Part shown: in pieces, positions 24,796-33,677 of the stretch
Position numbering within the stretch: position 1 is the first letter of the stretch
Layout of the letters: each line of letters starts with the position of its first letter
Origin: Tessaracoccus massiliensis
Lineage (GTDB): Bacteria; Actinomycetota; Actinomycetes; Propionibacteriales; Propionibacteriaceae
Reading direction: 5' to 3'
NCBI RefSeq assembly: GCF_000826065.2
Contig: NZ_LN623542.1
Coordinates: 280,715 to 344,714 of the forward strand
Length of the DNA stretch: 64,000 nt
The notes under the pieces: model-generated
The model's input: only the letters and a program-made list of their open reading frames with translations
Told to the model about the DNA's origin: nothing
Database searches by the model: none
Program-made: the position numbers and the translations under genes

Positions 24796-24850
24796 CGGGA
24801 TTATTCTGACCCAAGGGGCCATATAGGACCCTTAGGCAATAATAATCCCG
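24796..24850. terminator. AT-rich palindrome between convergent genes
   Basis: CGGGATTATT (24796-24805) pairs perfectly with AATAATCCCG (24841-24850), and an inner CCAAGGG/CCCTTAGG stem lies between. It separates the ends of the lipoprotein and oxidoreductase genes and can terminate both. Its AT content is strikingly different from its surroundings. Confidence 0.6.
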
Positions 24851-24865
24851 CTATATCCGTGGTCC

Positions 24866-25834
24866 TCAGGGGTGGACGAGCACGATCTTGCCCACGTTGC
24901 TGCCGCCGGTGAGTTGCTCGTGAGCCTTACGCACGTCGTCGAACGCGATGCGGGTCTCGGGGGACGGCTTGATGCGGCCGTCGGCCAGCATGGGCCACAC
25001 CTCCGTCTCCACCGCGGCGCAGATCTCAGCCTTCTCCTCGGCGGGGCGGAAGCGCAGCGAGGTCGCCGTGATGGTGGCCTGCTTGTTGAGCAGCATCCCC
25101 AGGTTGAGGGTGCCCTTGACGCCGCCCTGGAGCCCGATGACGACGATGCGCCCACGCTTCTTCAGTGCCTTGACGTTGGGCTCGAGGTACTTGGCGCCGA
25201 TGATGTCGAGGATCACGTCCGCGCCACCGGTGGCCTCCTTGAGTTCCGAGACCCAGTCGCCGTGGTAGTCGAACGCGAAGTCCGCGCCATGCTGGCGGCA
25301 GTGCTGGAGCTTCTCCTCGCTGCCCGCAGTGGCCGCAACGATGGCGCCCAGCGCCTTGGCGTACTGCGTGGCGAACGACCCGATGCCGCCCGCCCCGCCG
25401 TGGGCGAGGAACACCTCCCCCTCCGAGAGCGCGCCCACGCGCAGGTTGGACAGAACAGTCGCCGCCACCTCCAGCACGCCCGCGGCGGAGACCAGGTCGA
25501 CACCCGGCGGGGGCGCGATGAGCTGCCCCTCCGGCGCGACGAAGAACTCCGCGTAGCCGCCGCCTGACAGCAGGGCGACCACCTCGTCGCCCTTCTTCCA
25601 GCGCTCGACGCCCTCGCCCACCTCTTCGACGACGCCACTGGCCTCGAGGCCGATGATGTCGGTGACGCCGGGCGGGGGTGGGTAGTGGCCCTGGCGCTGC
25701 AGCACGTCGGCACGGTTCACGCCGGACGCGACGGTGCGCACCAGCACATCACCGGGGCCTGGCTTGGGGGTTTCGGCCTCGCCGATGGTGAGGGCGTCGA
25801 CATCTCCGGGGTTCTCAACGATGACAGCTCGCAT
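24866..25834 (-). CDS. NAD(P)H:quinone oxidoreductase, zinc-independent MDR
   Basis: 322 residues from ATG 25834 (a GTG at 25843 adds three). The MDR family pattern is complete: MRAVIVENPGDVDALTIGEA; GVNRADVLQRQGHYPPPPGV; IGLEASGVVEEVGEGVERWK; the Rossmann motif AHGGAGGIGSFATQYAKALG; and ILDIIGAKYLEPNVKALKKR. It lacks the Cys/His zinc ligands of alcohol dehydrogenases, pointing to the PIG3/QorA-like quinone reductase group using NADPH. It stands alone. Confidence 0.92.
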   Translation of the reverse strand: MRAVIVENPGDVDALTIGEAETPKPGPGDVLVRTVASGVNRADVLQRQGHYPPPPGVTDIIGLEASGVVEEVGEGVERWKKGDEVVALLSGGGYAEFFVAPEGQLIAPPPGVDLVSAAGVLEVAATVLSNLRVGALSEGEVFLAHGGAGGIGSFATQYAKALGAIVAATAGSEEKLQHCRQHGADFAFDYHGDWVSELKEATGGADVILDIIGAKYLEPNVKALKKRGRIVVIGLQGGVKGTLNLGMLLNKQATITATSLRFRPAEEKAEICAAVETEVWPMLADGRIKPSPETRIAFDDVRKAHEQLTGGSNVGKIVLVHP

Positions 25835-25843
25835 GTCGTCCAC

Positions 25844-26138
25844 CCTAGTCGCGATCCGCTGGTTGCATCCGAGCAGAGATGGACTTCGGGCGGCAGCAGG
25901 AAGGTGTTGTCGTAGACCTCCGCATCGGACTGGCCGGCCTGGACGAACAGACGGGGCCCTCGTTGTGGCCTCAGTTGGTGATCTGGTCTCCGTGCTCGAG
26001 CCCGACGGCGGAAGCCGAGGCGGCCGTCGACAGGACGACGACCTACGGGTGGTCGATTGGATCCCAACCTAGCAACGGCACACGGTGTTACCTAGCTGAG
26101 GGGCCGGTTGTGCACCCCCGATGACCGCTACTGCGCCC
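25844..26138. other. Gap without a supported gene
   Basis: About 295 bases. The minus strand contains a short protein-like string (AEVYDNTFLLPPEVHLCSDA at about 25860-25920), but it has no start or continuation. I consider it a possible remnant, unidentified. Confidence 0.35.
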
Positions 26139-28994
26139 CTAGCCCGAGGCCTCCGTCACGGTCATGGGCGGAAACTCCTGCGCCGGCTCGGTATGCACGA
26201 AGCCGGTGAGCCGGTCATACAGGCCGAGGATCGCCGGTTCCAGATGCTGCCAGGTGCGCTCCGAAGCTTTGTCCGCAAGCAGTTCGGCGGGCACAGGCGT
26301 TTCCAGGTTCTGCCGTACGGCGCGCAGATAGTCGTTCACGTCGCCGCTGCGGAACACGGTGCCGGTTCCCTCGCGACGCGTGAACGCGCGCATCGCGGCG
26401 GCGTCGGCGTGCACCAGCGGCAGCCGGGCGTGGAGGTACTCGAACAGCTTGTTCGGCAGCGCCAGGTCATGATTGGGCGAGCCCTTCGGAATGGCCGAGA
26501 CCGCCACGTCGGCCCCGCTGAGGTAGTACGCCAGCTCATGCTGATCCACCGGAGGGGCGAAGTGCAGGCGGCTCTGCGCCACGCCAGCAGCGTCGGCGAC
26601 CTTGCGGAGCTCTGCTTCCTGTGGGTGCGGGTACGGCACGGCCACCAACGCCAGGTGCACGTGCTCCGGCAACTCCTTGAGCCCGTTGATCAGCAGGTCC
26701 AGGTTGCGGGCGCGGCTGAGTACGCCGGAGTAGACGAGCAGCTGCACGTCGTCGCCCAGGTGCAACGCCTCCCGGACGGTGCGGGTGCCGGCGAGGGGAT
26801 ACTCCACCGGGTAATGCAGCGCCACCAGGGGGCGGCGGGGCAGGTGGAACCTGGCCTTGAGGTCGTCGGCGAGGGGTTCGGCAACGGTGAGCACGCCGTC
26901 GGCATGCACGATTCCGGTGGCCTCCGCGTGCACCAGAGTGTCGTGGCGGGAGCGGGTGCCGCGCTCCACCACGGGCAGCCCGGCCCAGTTCTCGCGCGCG
27001 TCGTAGACCATCCGCACGTCCGGGCCGAGGCGGCGCAGCGCCACGCGGGCGGCGTCGAACACGTAGGGGTGGTGCACGTGCAGCACATCGGGCTTCAGCT
27101 CCACGAGGAGATCTGCGAGCGTGCTGGTGTGCGCGTCGATGATGGCTTCAGGGCGCTGCGACGGCGGGGTCATCAGCGCGCGGATCCGCGCGGGCGCGTC
27201 GCGCTGCAGCTTCGCGACGAGCCGCTCGGGCAGCGACTTCGGCTTGGGTGGCGCGGCGGGCGCATTCTTGAGCGGCACGCGGATGATCCGCACGTCGTTC
27301 ATCACGGCCTCGCCGGGGGCGGAGCCGGGCTGCTCGACGGAGACGATCGTGACGCGGTAGCCGCCGCGGCTGAGCGTCTGGGCGATCTTCTTGGCGCGGG
27401 TGTCGATGTCGACGGGGGCGTGGCGGAACAGCACCACGTGCGGTGGTTCGGCGGCGGAGCCGGGCGCGCGGAACGGCTTCTCGGCGGGCACGATCTGGGC
27501 CCGCCCGGTGCGGGGGTCCGCGTCGCGCAGGGCGGCCAGGCGCGAGAATTCGCGCAGGATGATGGCCTCGTTGTGCTGCCAGGAGTAGCGCTCGGCGAGC
27601 TCGCGGAGGTGCTTGGCAGAGACCGGCTCGGCAAGTGCCGCGGTGAGTTGGCGGCCCAGGTCCACGGCGTCGTGGGAGCGGAAGACGCGGCCCATGCCGT
27701 TGTCGGTGACGAACTGGGCCAGCAGTTTCGCGTCGGAGCACACGAACGTGAGGCCGGCGTGGAGGTACTCGAACAGCTTGTTCGGCATGGCCTGGTCGTG
27801 GTTGGGCGAGCCGCCGGGCATGGGGTGCACCGCGATGTCGGCGCCGCTGAGGTAGTGGATCAGCTCGCTCTGGTCGACGGCGGGGAGGAAATGGATGCGG
27901 CTGGCCACGCCCAGGGACTCGGCCTGCTCCATCAGTTCCTGTTCCATGGGGTGCGGCAGCGGCATGGTCACGATGCCCAGGTGCGCGTCGGCCGGCACGT
28001 GGGACATCGCCTCGATGAGGGTGTCCATGCCGCGGGCGCGGCTCATCACGCCGGAGTACAGGATCAGCGGGGTGTCGTCGCTGAGGCCCGCGGCCTCGCG
28101 CACCGTGCGGGGGCCCTGCGGCTCGGCCAGCACCGGGTAGTTGCGCAACTCCAGGGCTGGGCGTTCCAAGTTGTACTGCTCGGTGACGATGTCGGCGATC
28201 TGCTGGTTGACCGAGGTCACGTAATCGGCGAACGGCATGAACCGGCGCTGCACCTCGAGCAGGGTGCGGTGGGCCACCGGGTCCCCGATCTCCTTCTCCG
28301 GCAGGCCGGTGAAGTTCTCGCGGATGTCGAGCGAGACCCGCACCGGGTGGCCGGCGGAGCGCAGCGCGTCGAGCGCCTCCCAGGCGGCGGGCAGCACGTT
28401 GGGATGGTGGGCGTGCAGGATGTCCGGCCGCAGCGAGATCAGCAGGTCTGTGAGCGTGTAGGCGGTGTGGTCCGCGATGGGCAGCGTGGCGCCCAGGTCG
28501 AGGTCGTCGTACAGGCCGCGACGCTTACCGTCGGGCCGCAGCGGCGCGGTGACGGTGTCGACGGCGCCACCCACCGTGTGCGCCACCTTGCGACCGATCC
28601 GCTCGGCGACGAACGGTGCCATCTGGGCGGTGAGCTTCGCGTAGTGGGCCGCGGCCTTGGCCGAGGACTTGTCGGCGCCCTTGATCCGCTGGGCGTAGAC
28701 GCCGCGCCGGCGGCGCAGCGCGCGCACCCTCTCGACGGCGGGATCGGGCGCGCCGGGATCTGCGGGCACGTGCTTGAGCAGCGACTCCTTGGGCCGGAAC
28801 GCCAGCGGCACCCGGATGACGCGGATCTGGCCGTCGAGGAGGAACTCCTCGGACTTCCCACCCGCGGGTTCCACGGAGATGATGATGGGCTCGAAGCCGC
28901 CCTTCAGCAGCGTGCCGGCCATGCGCTTGGCACGTGAATCGAAGTCGACCGGGGCGTGGCGGAACAGGACAACGCGGGGCTTGCGATCTGACAC
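26139..28994 (-). CDS. Two-headed GT4-type glycosyltransferase (tandem duplicate)
   Basis: 951 residues made of two homologous halves. The first begins RVVLFRHAPVDFDSRAKRMA, the second at about residue 515 with HVVLFRHAPVDIDTRAKKIA. Each half shows the same landmarks: LRPDILHAHHPNVL / LKPDVLHVHHPYVF, LILYSGVMSRARGMDTLIEA / LLVYSGVLSRARNLDLLING, and GGSPNHDQAMPNKLFEYLHA / KGSPNHDLALPNKLFEYLHA. These are GT-B folds of the GT4 class; two donor-site halves imply addition of two sugars or a bifunctional enzyme. The C-terminus is followed by a gap, and the start by a palindromic divergent region toward wecB. Confidence 0.85.
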   Translation of the reverse strand: MSDRKPRVVLFRHAPVDFDSRAKRMAGTLLKGGFEPIIISVEPAGGKSEEFLLDGQIRVIRVPLAFRPKESLLKHVPADPGAPDPAVERVRALRRRRGVYAQRIKGADKSSAKAAAHYAKLTAQMAPFVAERIGRKVAHTVGGAVDTVTAPLRPDGKRRGLYDDLDLGATLPIADHTAYTLTDLLISLRPDILHAHHPNVLPAAWEALDALRSAGHPVRVSLDIRENFTGLPEKEIGDPVAHRTLLEVQRRFMPFADYVTSVNQQIADIVTEQYNLERPALELRNYPVLAEPQGPRTVREAAGLSDDTPLILYSGVMSRARGMDTLIEAMSHVPADAHLGIVTMPLPHPMEQELMEQAESLGVASRIHFLPAVDQSELIHYLSGADIAVHPMPGGSPNHDQAMPNKLFEYLHAGLTFVCSDAKLLAQFVTDNGMGRVFRSHDAVDLGRQLTAALAEPVSAKHLRELAERYSWQHNEAIILREFSRLAALRDADPRTGRAQIVPAEKPFRAPGSAAEPPHVVLFRHAPVDIDTRAKKIAQTLSRGGYRVTIVSVEQPGSAPGEAVMNDVRIIRVPLKNAPAAPPKPKSLPERLVAKLQRDAPARIRALMTPPSQRPEAIIDAHTSTLADLLVELKPDVLHVHHPYVFDAARVALRRLGPDVRMVYDARENWAGLPVVERGTRSRHDTLVHAEATGIVHADGVLTVAEPLADDLKARFHLPRRPLVALHYPVEYPLAGTRTVREALHLGDDVQLLVYSGVLSRARNLDLLINGLKELPEHVHLALVAVPYPHPQEAELRKVADAAGVAQSRLHFAPPVDQHELAYYLSGADVAVSAIPKGSPNHDLALPNKLFEYLHARLPLVHADAAAMRAFTRREGTGTVFRSGDVNDYLRAVRQNLETPVPAELLADKASERTWQHLEPAILGLYDRLTGFVHTEPAQEFPPMTVTEASG

Positions 28995-29057
28995 GGTGCG
29001 CCTTTCTCTCGAGCACCGGCAACTCTACAGTCGTCGCTCAGCCAGATGCCCGTCACT

Positions 29058-29121
29058 TCACCTTGAGAAATCGAAAACTGACACCGTTATTCGGGGTGAT
29101 CGCCCCGTTTTCTCAAGGTGA
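29058..29121. repeat. Nested palindrome in the divergent region before wecB
   Basis: TCACCTTGAGAAA (29058-29070) pairs perfectly with TTTCTCAAGGTGA (29109-29121), and inside it CGGGG (29092-29096) pairs with CCCCG (29103-29107). It lies between the starts of two divergent genes, so it is not a simple terminator. A regulator site, mRNA leader structure or inserted miniature element are all possible. Confidence 0.6.
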
Positions 29122-29168
29122 GCCCAGGCAACACCCGCGCAGGTGCGCCCCTGTGCCAGACTGGGCGG

Positions 29169-30236
29169 GTGAAGTTCATGAGCGTCGTCGGAGCCCGTCC
29201 CCAGTTCGTCAAGCTCGGCCCCATCGTGCGGGCAGCGCAGCAGCATGACGACGTCGAGCACATCATCGTGCACACCGGCCAGCACTATGACCCGCTGCTG
29301 TCCGACGTGTTCTTCCGCGACCTCGGCATCCCCGCCCCAGACGCACATCTGGGCGTCGGCTCCGGCACGCACGGCCGCCAGACGGGCGCGATGCTCTCGC
29401 AGATGGACGGCGTGCTCGAGGAGTACCAGCCGGATTGGGTGCTGGCCTATGGCGACACGAACTCCACCGCCGCCGCCGCGATGGCCGCGGTGAAGATGCA
29501 CGTCAAGCTCGCCCACCTCGAGTCCGGCCTGCGCTCCTTCAACCGCCGCATGCCGGAGGAGCACAACCGCATCATCACCGATCACCTCTCGGATCTCCTC
29601 CTGGTGCCCACGCAGGTGGGCATCGACAACCTCGCCAAGGAGGGCCTGGCGGACCGCGCGCTCCTGGTGGGCGACGTGATGACCGACGTGTGCCTGGCCA
29701 CCCGAGACGCCGTGGCCGGCGACGCACCCCAACTCCCCGACGGCGTGGACCCGGAGCAGCCGTTCGCTCTGGCCACCATCCACCGGGCAGACAACACCGA
29801 CGACCCGGAGCGCCTCCGCGCCATCCTCGACGCGCTGAAGGCTGCGCCCGTGCCCGTCGTGCTGCTGGCCCACCCACGTCTCGTCGCGCTGGCAAAGAAG
29901 CACGGGCTTGAGCTGTCCAACGGTTCGCTGTTCGCCTCCGAACCCCTCGCCTACCCGCAGATGGTGCGCGCCGTGATGGCGGCCGATGGCGTGGTCACGG
30001 ATTCGGGTGGCCTGCAGAAGGAGGCCTTCCTCCTGGGCACCCCCACCACCACCATCCGCACTGAGACGGAGTGGACCGAGACCCTCAACGACGGCTGGAA
30101 CATCCTCGACCCGGAGCTCACGCAGCTCTCCGACGTGATCGTGCGCCCGGTCCCCAGCGGCGACCAGGGTCAGCCCTACGGCGACGGCAAGGCGTCGGAG
30201 CGCGTCATCCGGGCCCTCCTCGACTTCGAGGGCTGA
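29169..30236 (+). CDS. UDP-N-acetylglucosamine 2-epimerase family (WecB/WbpI-like)
   Basis: 355 residues from GTG 29169 (VKFMSVVGARPQFVKLGPIV). The family signatures are HTGQHYDPLLSDVFFRDL, VLAYGDTNSTAAAAMAAVKM, HLESGLRSFNRRMPEEHNR and DSGGLQKEAFLLGTPTTTIR. These enzymes invert C2 of UDP-GlcNAc, or, in the WbpI branch, of UDP-GlcNAc(3NAc)A. The RSFNRRMPEE variant is closer to WbpI-like enzymes than to the NIYSPFPEE type at 62979. Because a WbpA/B/E/D set lies at 41-45 kb, I infer the diacetamido-uronate as substrate. Confidence 0.88.
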   Translation: MKFMSVVGARPQFVKLGPIVRAAQQHDDVEHIIVHTGQHYDPLLSDVFFRDLGIPAPDAHLGVGSGTHGRQTGAMLSQMDGVLEEYQPDWVLAYGDTNSTAAAAMAAVKMHVKLAHLESGLRSFNRRMPEEHNRIITDHLSDLLLVPTQVGIDNLAKEGLADRALLVGDVMTDVCLATRDAVAGDAPQLPDGVDPEQPFALATIHRADNTDDPERLRAILDALKAAPVPVVLLAHPRLVALAKKHGLELSNGSLFASEPLAYPQMVRAVMAADGVVTDSGGLQKEAFLLGTPTTTIRTETEWTETLNDGWNILDPELTQLSDVIVRPVPSGDQGQPYGDGKASERVIRALLDFEG

Positions 30237-30239
30237 CAG

Positions 30240-30870
30240 TCCGCTGGATTTCACCCGCGATGTCGACGGCTACGCGGTGCGCACCCTGTATCACGAGTTC
30301 GTCTCGCTCCGACGGAAACCGACGGCGTCTGCCACCGATGAGCTGTTCGAACTGCTCCAGCCCGACGCCGACCCCGCCGCCCCCATCGACCTGGCCCGCG
30401 CGGTCAACACGCTGAAACCCGCCGAGCGGGCTGTGATCGTGGCCCGCTACGTGGAGCACCTGCCGGTGGCCGACGTCGCCACGGCGATGGACCGTACCCA
30501 GGGATGGGTCAAGGTCACCGCCTCGCGCGCACTCAAGAAACTAACCCCCACCCGCGGACAGGTGGTCCTGGACGGCCAGCCTGTCTCACGGCGCAGCGAC
30601 CGGCATCGCTCCCTGATGCGCGCCGAGCGGATCGGGTTCGTCTTCCAGGACGCCGCCCTCGACCCGTCGCGGAAGGTGCTGGATTCCGTCATCGAGCCCC
30701 CGCTCTACGGCGGCGCCACCCCGCGCGCAGCCAAACGCACGGCCAGGGAACTGATGGAGCGCATGGGAGTGGCCGCCCTCTCAGCCGCCACCGACGGCTC
30801 ACGCACCCTGGTGATCGCCACCCACGATCCGTTCGTCCTGGAACACGCCGACGAGGTGCTCGCCCTATGA
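30240..30870 (+). pseudogene. Chimera of sigma-factor tail and ABC-ATPase fragments
   Basis: The open frame joins two unrelated genes. The first part (GYAVRTLYHEFVSLRRKPTA, then NTLKPAERAVIVARYVEHLP, then VADVATAMDRTQGWVKVTAS) is the C-terminal half of an ECF sigma factor with region 4, lacking region 2. At about 30545 it becomes GQVVLDGQPVSRRSDRHRSL, then AERIGFVFQDAALDPSRKVL, the Q-loop part of an ABC ATPase without its Walker A. After RELMERMGVAALS it jumps to SRTLVIATHDPFVLEHADEV, the H-loop, skipping the signature and Walker B. It cannot hydrolyse ATP. The TGA overlaps the permease ATG. Confidence 0.8.
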
Positions 30871-32084
30871 GGCTGCTCACTCTGCTCCGCGAAGCGCTGG
30901 CCACCACCTGGGCCAACGAGGTCCCCAGCGCGCTGGTCACGTTCCTGGTCACCGTCATGGTGGCCGCCACATTGGCCACTGTCGGGCGCACCGCCGCCGC
31001 AGAAGAACAACTCGAGGCCCGCATGGACGCAGCCGGATCCCGCCTGCTCACCGTGCGCAGCAACGCGCTGCTCGGCGTTTCGATCATCGAACAGACCTCG
31101 GCGATGTCGTTCAGCGAACGCGCCGTGGGCACGCTGCCCGCCATCGACGTGGTGTCCGGGCCCGTCGGACCCGGCGCAGACCGGGTGCCGGCGTGGGGCA
31201 TCACCGGCGACCTCGCAGCCGTGGCCACCCTGACCGCCGGGCGCTGGCCCCGGCCCGGCGAAGCCCTGGTCTCGGCCAGCGCGCAAGGAACCCTCGGGAT
31301 GACCAGCCCCTTCGGTTGGGTCACCGAAGCCGCCACCAGCGGCGGCGCCGAGTTGGCCGTCGTCGGCTCCTTCATCCCTCGGGAACCGTTCGGCGACTAC
31401 GACACCGGGCTGATCTACCACGCGGGCGACGCCCCCGCCGGCACACTCTCGGTGGTCCTCACCGACGCTCGCCACGCTGCCCCCGCCCAACAGGCAGTCC
31501 TCGGTCTCATCGCGGCCCCGGATCTGGCTGACCTCAACGTCACCTCCCCCATCGGGCTGTCCGAACTGCGACACCAGGTGCTGGGCGACTTCACCCGCTT
31601 CGGCCGCACCCTCCTCCTCGGCGTGCTCGGCGCCGGCTCCGTCCTGATCGCCATCGTGGTGCTCGCGGATGTCCTCGTCCGCCGCGCCGACCTCGGACGA
31701 CGGCGCGCGCTCGGCGCAACCCGCGGCACCATCGTCGCCATTGTCACCGTCCGCACCGTCGTCCCCGCCCTCATCGGCGAAGGCCTCGGGATCGGGGTGG
31801 GGCTCTGGCTCACCCACCGTCTGGGCGCAACTCCCCCCACCACATTCGCCGCAGAGGTTGCCATCCTCGCCGTTCTCGCCGCGGCGATCTCCGCCATTGC
31901 GCCAGCCCTCTTCGCCGCCACCCGCGACCCCGTCGCCGCCCTCCGCACCAGCAGTACCCATTGCGCTCGCGCACCCGCTACCCCGCCAACCTCCTCCCCT
32001 CCGCCGGCAGCTAGGCGGGCTTCTCGAAAACTCCTTCTGTGGATAACTCTGGATCCGTCCGGTTTTGTCAGAGTGGCCGTTTAA
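30867..32084 (+). CDS. FtsX/MacB-like ABC transporter permease
   Basis: 405 residues from ATG 30867 (MRLLTLLREALATTWANEVP). A first TM (ALVTFLVTVMVAATLATVG) is followed by a large extracytoplasmic region, then TM segments at LLLGVLGAGSVLIAIVVLADV, TVVPALIGEGLGIGVGLWL and AEVAILAVLAAAISAIAPAL, the MacB/FtsX order. The family ending DPVAALRT appears near 31950, but the frame then runs a further 40 Pro/Ala/Arg residues to 32084, so the natural 3' end has probably been lost. Its partner ATPase upstream is destroyed, so the protein is likely orphaned. Confidence 0.7.
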   Translation: MRLLTLLREALATTWANEVPSALVTFLVTVMVAATLATVGRTAAAEEQLEARMDAAGSRLLTVRSNALLGVSIIEQTSAMSFSERAVGTLPAIDVVSGPVGPGADRVPAWGITGDLAAVATLTAGRWPRPGEALVSASAQGTLGMTSPFGWVTEAATSGGAELAVVGSFIPREPFGDYDTGLIYHAGDAPAGTLSVVLTDARHAAPAQQAVLGLIAAPDLADLNVTSPIGLSELRHQVLGDFTRFGRTLLLGVLGAGSVLIAIVVLADVLVRRADLGRRRALGATRGTIVAIVTVRTVVPALIGEGLGIGVGLWLTHRLGATPPTTFAAEVAILAVLAAAISAIAPALFAATRDPVAALRTSSTHCARAPATPPTSSPPPAARRASRKLLLWITLDPSGFVRVAV

Positions 32085-32094
32085 TATCGGCTGT

Positions 32095-33495
32095 ATGAAC
32101 GAGATGCGGGATCTGACACAGCGGTACATCGCCGCGCTGTGGGACACCGCGCGCTCACTCGGAACCGACGAAGCCGCTCACGAGGTGTTGGCGGGGCTGG
32201 TCGAAGATCTGGCCGAAGCCGAGGCTCAACTGGCCGGGTTGAAGCTGCACCTGCTCCACGAAGCCCGCCTCTCCGGCGCCGACGCCGTGGTGGCCGGGGT
32301 GCGGGAATCGGTGCGCACCACCACAGCGCAGGCCACCTCCACGTTGAAACTATCCGTCGAGCTCGGGGAACGCTTCGAGGTGATCGGGTCCGCGTTGAAC
32401 GACGGCAACATCTCGATGGCGCAGGCCGAGGCGATCGTCTCTGGGCTACGGAAACTGCCCTCGCGGCTCACCGGCTCGGAGTTGGTCCGGTGTCAGGAGA
32501 CGATCCTGGAGTACACCGACACATTCGGTCCCAGTCAGCTGCGGATCTTGGCGTCGCGGTTGCTGGAGGTCATCGACCCGGAACAGGCCGAACTGGAGGA
32601 CGCCAAACGCCTCGCAGCCGAAGAACGCTCCGCCCGGCGGTGCCGGTTCCTGCGCCTCTCCCCTGACTTTCATGGCTCCATGCGCATCACCGGACAACTA
32701 CCCGTGGCCGATGCCGCGCAACTGGCTGCCCAGTTGGATGCGTTGATGCCGTCGATCTCGTCCTATACGGAAACCGGTGAGGTCCCGGGGCCGGATGTGC
32801 GACGTGCCGATGCGCTGGTGCTCCTGTGCCAAACTGCGGCGAACGCCGGCACCCTGCCCGCCCACGGCGGGGACCGCCCCACGGTGCACATCACCATGGA
32901 CTTCGACACCCTCGTCTCCGGCCTAGGCAGCATTGACCTGCTCGGCCATGATTCCGTGGACGGGATCTCCGCCGGTGAAGCACGGCGCCTGGCCTGCAAC
33001 GCGAACATCATCCCCGTCGTGCTCGACGGAACGTCACGTCCACTGGACGTGGGCCGCGAGAAGCGGTTGTTCACCCCGGCGATGATCGCGGCCCTTGCTG
33101 AACGGGACAAGGGCTGTGCTTTCCCCAACTGCCACGTCCCACCGGCGTCGTGTCACGCGCACCACATCGTGCCCTGGTGGGCATGGGGCCCCACCTGCGT
33201 CTCCAACGGAGTGTTGCTGTGCCCGCACCACCACAGGATGGTGGAACCAGACCCGAACCAACCGCCAGAATCGCAATGGCAGGTCCACCTCGACGAGGTC
33301 ACAGGGCTGCCGTGGTTCACCCCACCCAGACACATCGATCCCAGGCGAAGGCCCCGACACAACGCCAGATTCATCCTCCACCACATCAAACTCGAACCCG
33401 CCGCTGGGACACCACCATGCCCACCCGAGAGCAGAGAACTCATCCTCAAGGACCTGCTCCAACACGCCTCACCAGCCTGGGCCGACAGCGGCTAG
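32095..33495 (+). CDS. DUF222 / HNH endonuclease-domain protein
   Basis: 466 residues from ATG 32095 (MNEMRDLTQRYIAALWDTAR). The DUF222 helical part covers about 1-330. The HNH module near 350-395 reads GCAFPNCHVPPASCHAHHIV, then SNGVLLCPHHHRMVE, with the His-His, Asn and His expected of the beta-beta-alpha metal fold. These proteins are multicopy in Propionibacteriaceae and their biological role is unsettled. A tail fragment of another copy is stranded at 7411-7515. It is located between the broken ABC system and the glycan operon. Confidence 0.92.
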   Translation: MNEMRDLTQRYIAALWDTARSLGTDEAAHEVLAGLVEDLAEAEAQLAGLKLHLLHEARLSGADAVVAGVRESVRTTTAQATSTLKLSVELGERFEVIGSALNDGNISMAQAEAIVSGLRKLPSRLTGSELVRCQETILEYTDTFGPSQLRILASRLLEVIDPEQAELEDAKRLAAEERSARRCRFLRLSPDFHGSMRITGQLPVADAAQLAAQLDALMPSISSYTETGEVPGPDVRRADALVLLCQTAANAGTLPAHGGDRPTVHITMDFDTLVSGLGSIDLLGHDSVDGISAGEARRLACNANIIPVVLDGTSRPLDVGREKRLFTPAMIAALAERDKGCAFPNCHVPPASCHAHHIVPWWAWGPTCVSNGVLLCPHHHRMVEPDPNQPPESQWQVHLDEVTGLPWFTPPRHIDPRRRPRHNARFILHHIKLEPAAGTPPCPPESRELILKDLLQHASPAWADSG

Positions 33496-33677
33496 TGCCT
33501 TGCGCCTAGCGCGCCAACTCGTCGACCCGTCGGAAAACAACTGGCCTGCTGAGATCGGTTGCGGATGCTCAGGGGCCAACATGAGGGATCTTTAACAAAG
33601 CGTTCATTCCGCGGCCATGTAACGACGTCATTGTCTTTACCAAGACGAACCACAGGCACCGAGGAGACGACGAGAAC
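33496..33677 (+). promoter_or_regulatory. Leader of the 33.7-41.3 kb glycan operon
   Basis: No gene. The segment is AT-richer than its surroundings around TTTAACAAAGCGTTCATT (33592-33608) and ends with GAGGAGACGACGAGAAC before ATG 33678. It should carry the operon promoter, though I cannot assign a sigma-factor motif. Confidence 0.4.

Noticed and set aside
26121-28937. A 938-codon open frame on the plus strand
   Set aside because: It is the exact antisense of the two-headed glycosyltransferase, has no family-like motifs, and reflects GC-rich third positions.
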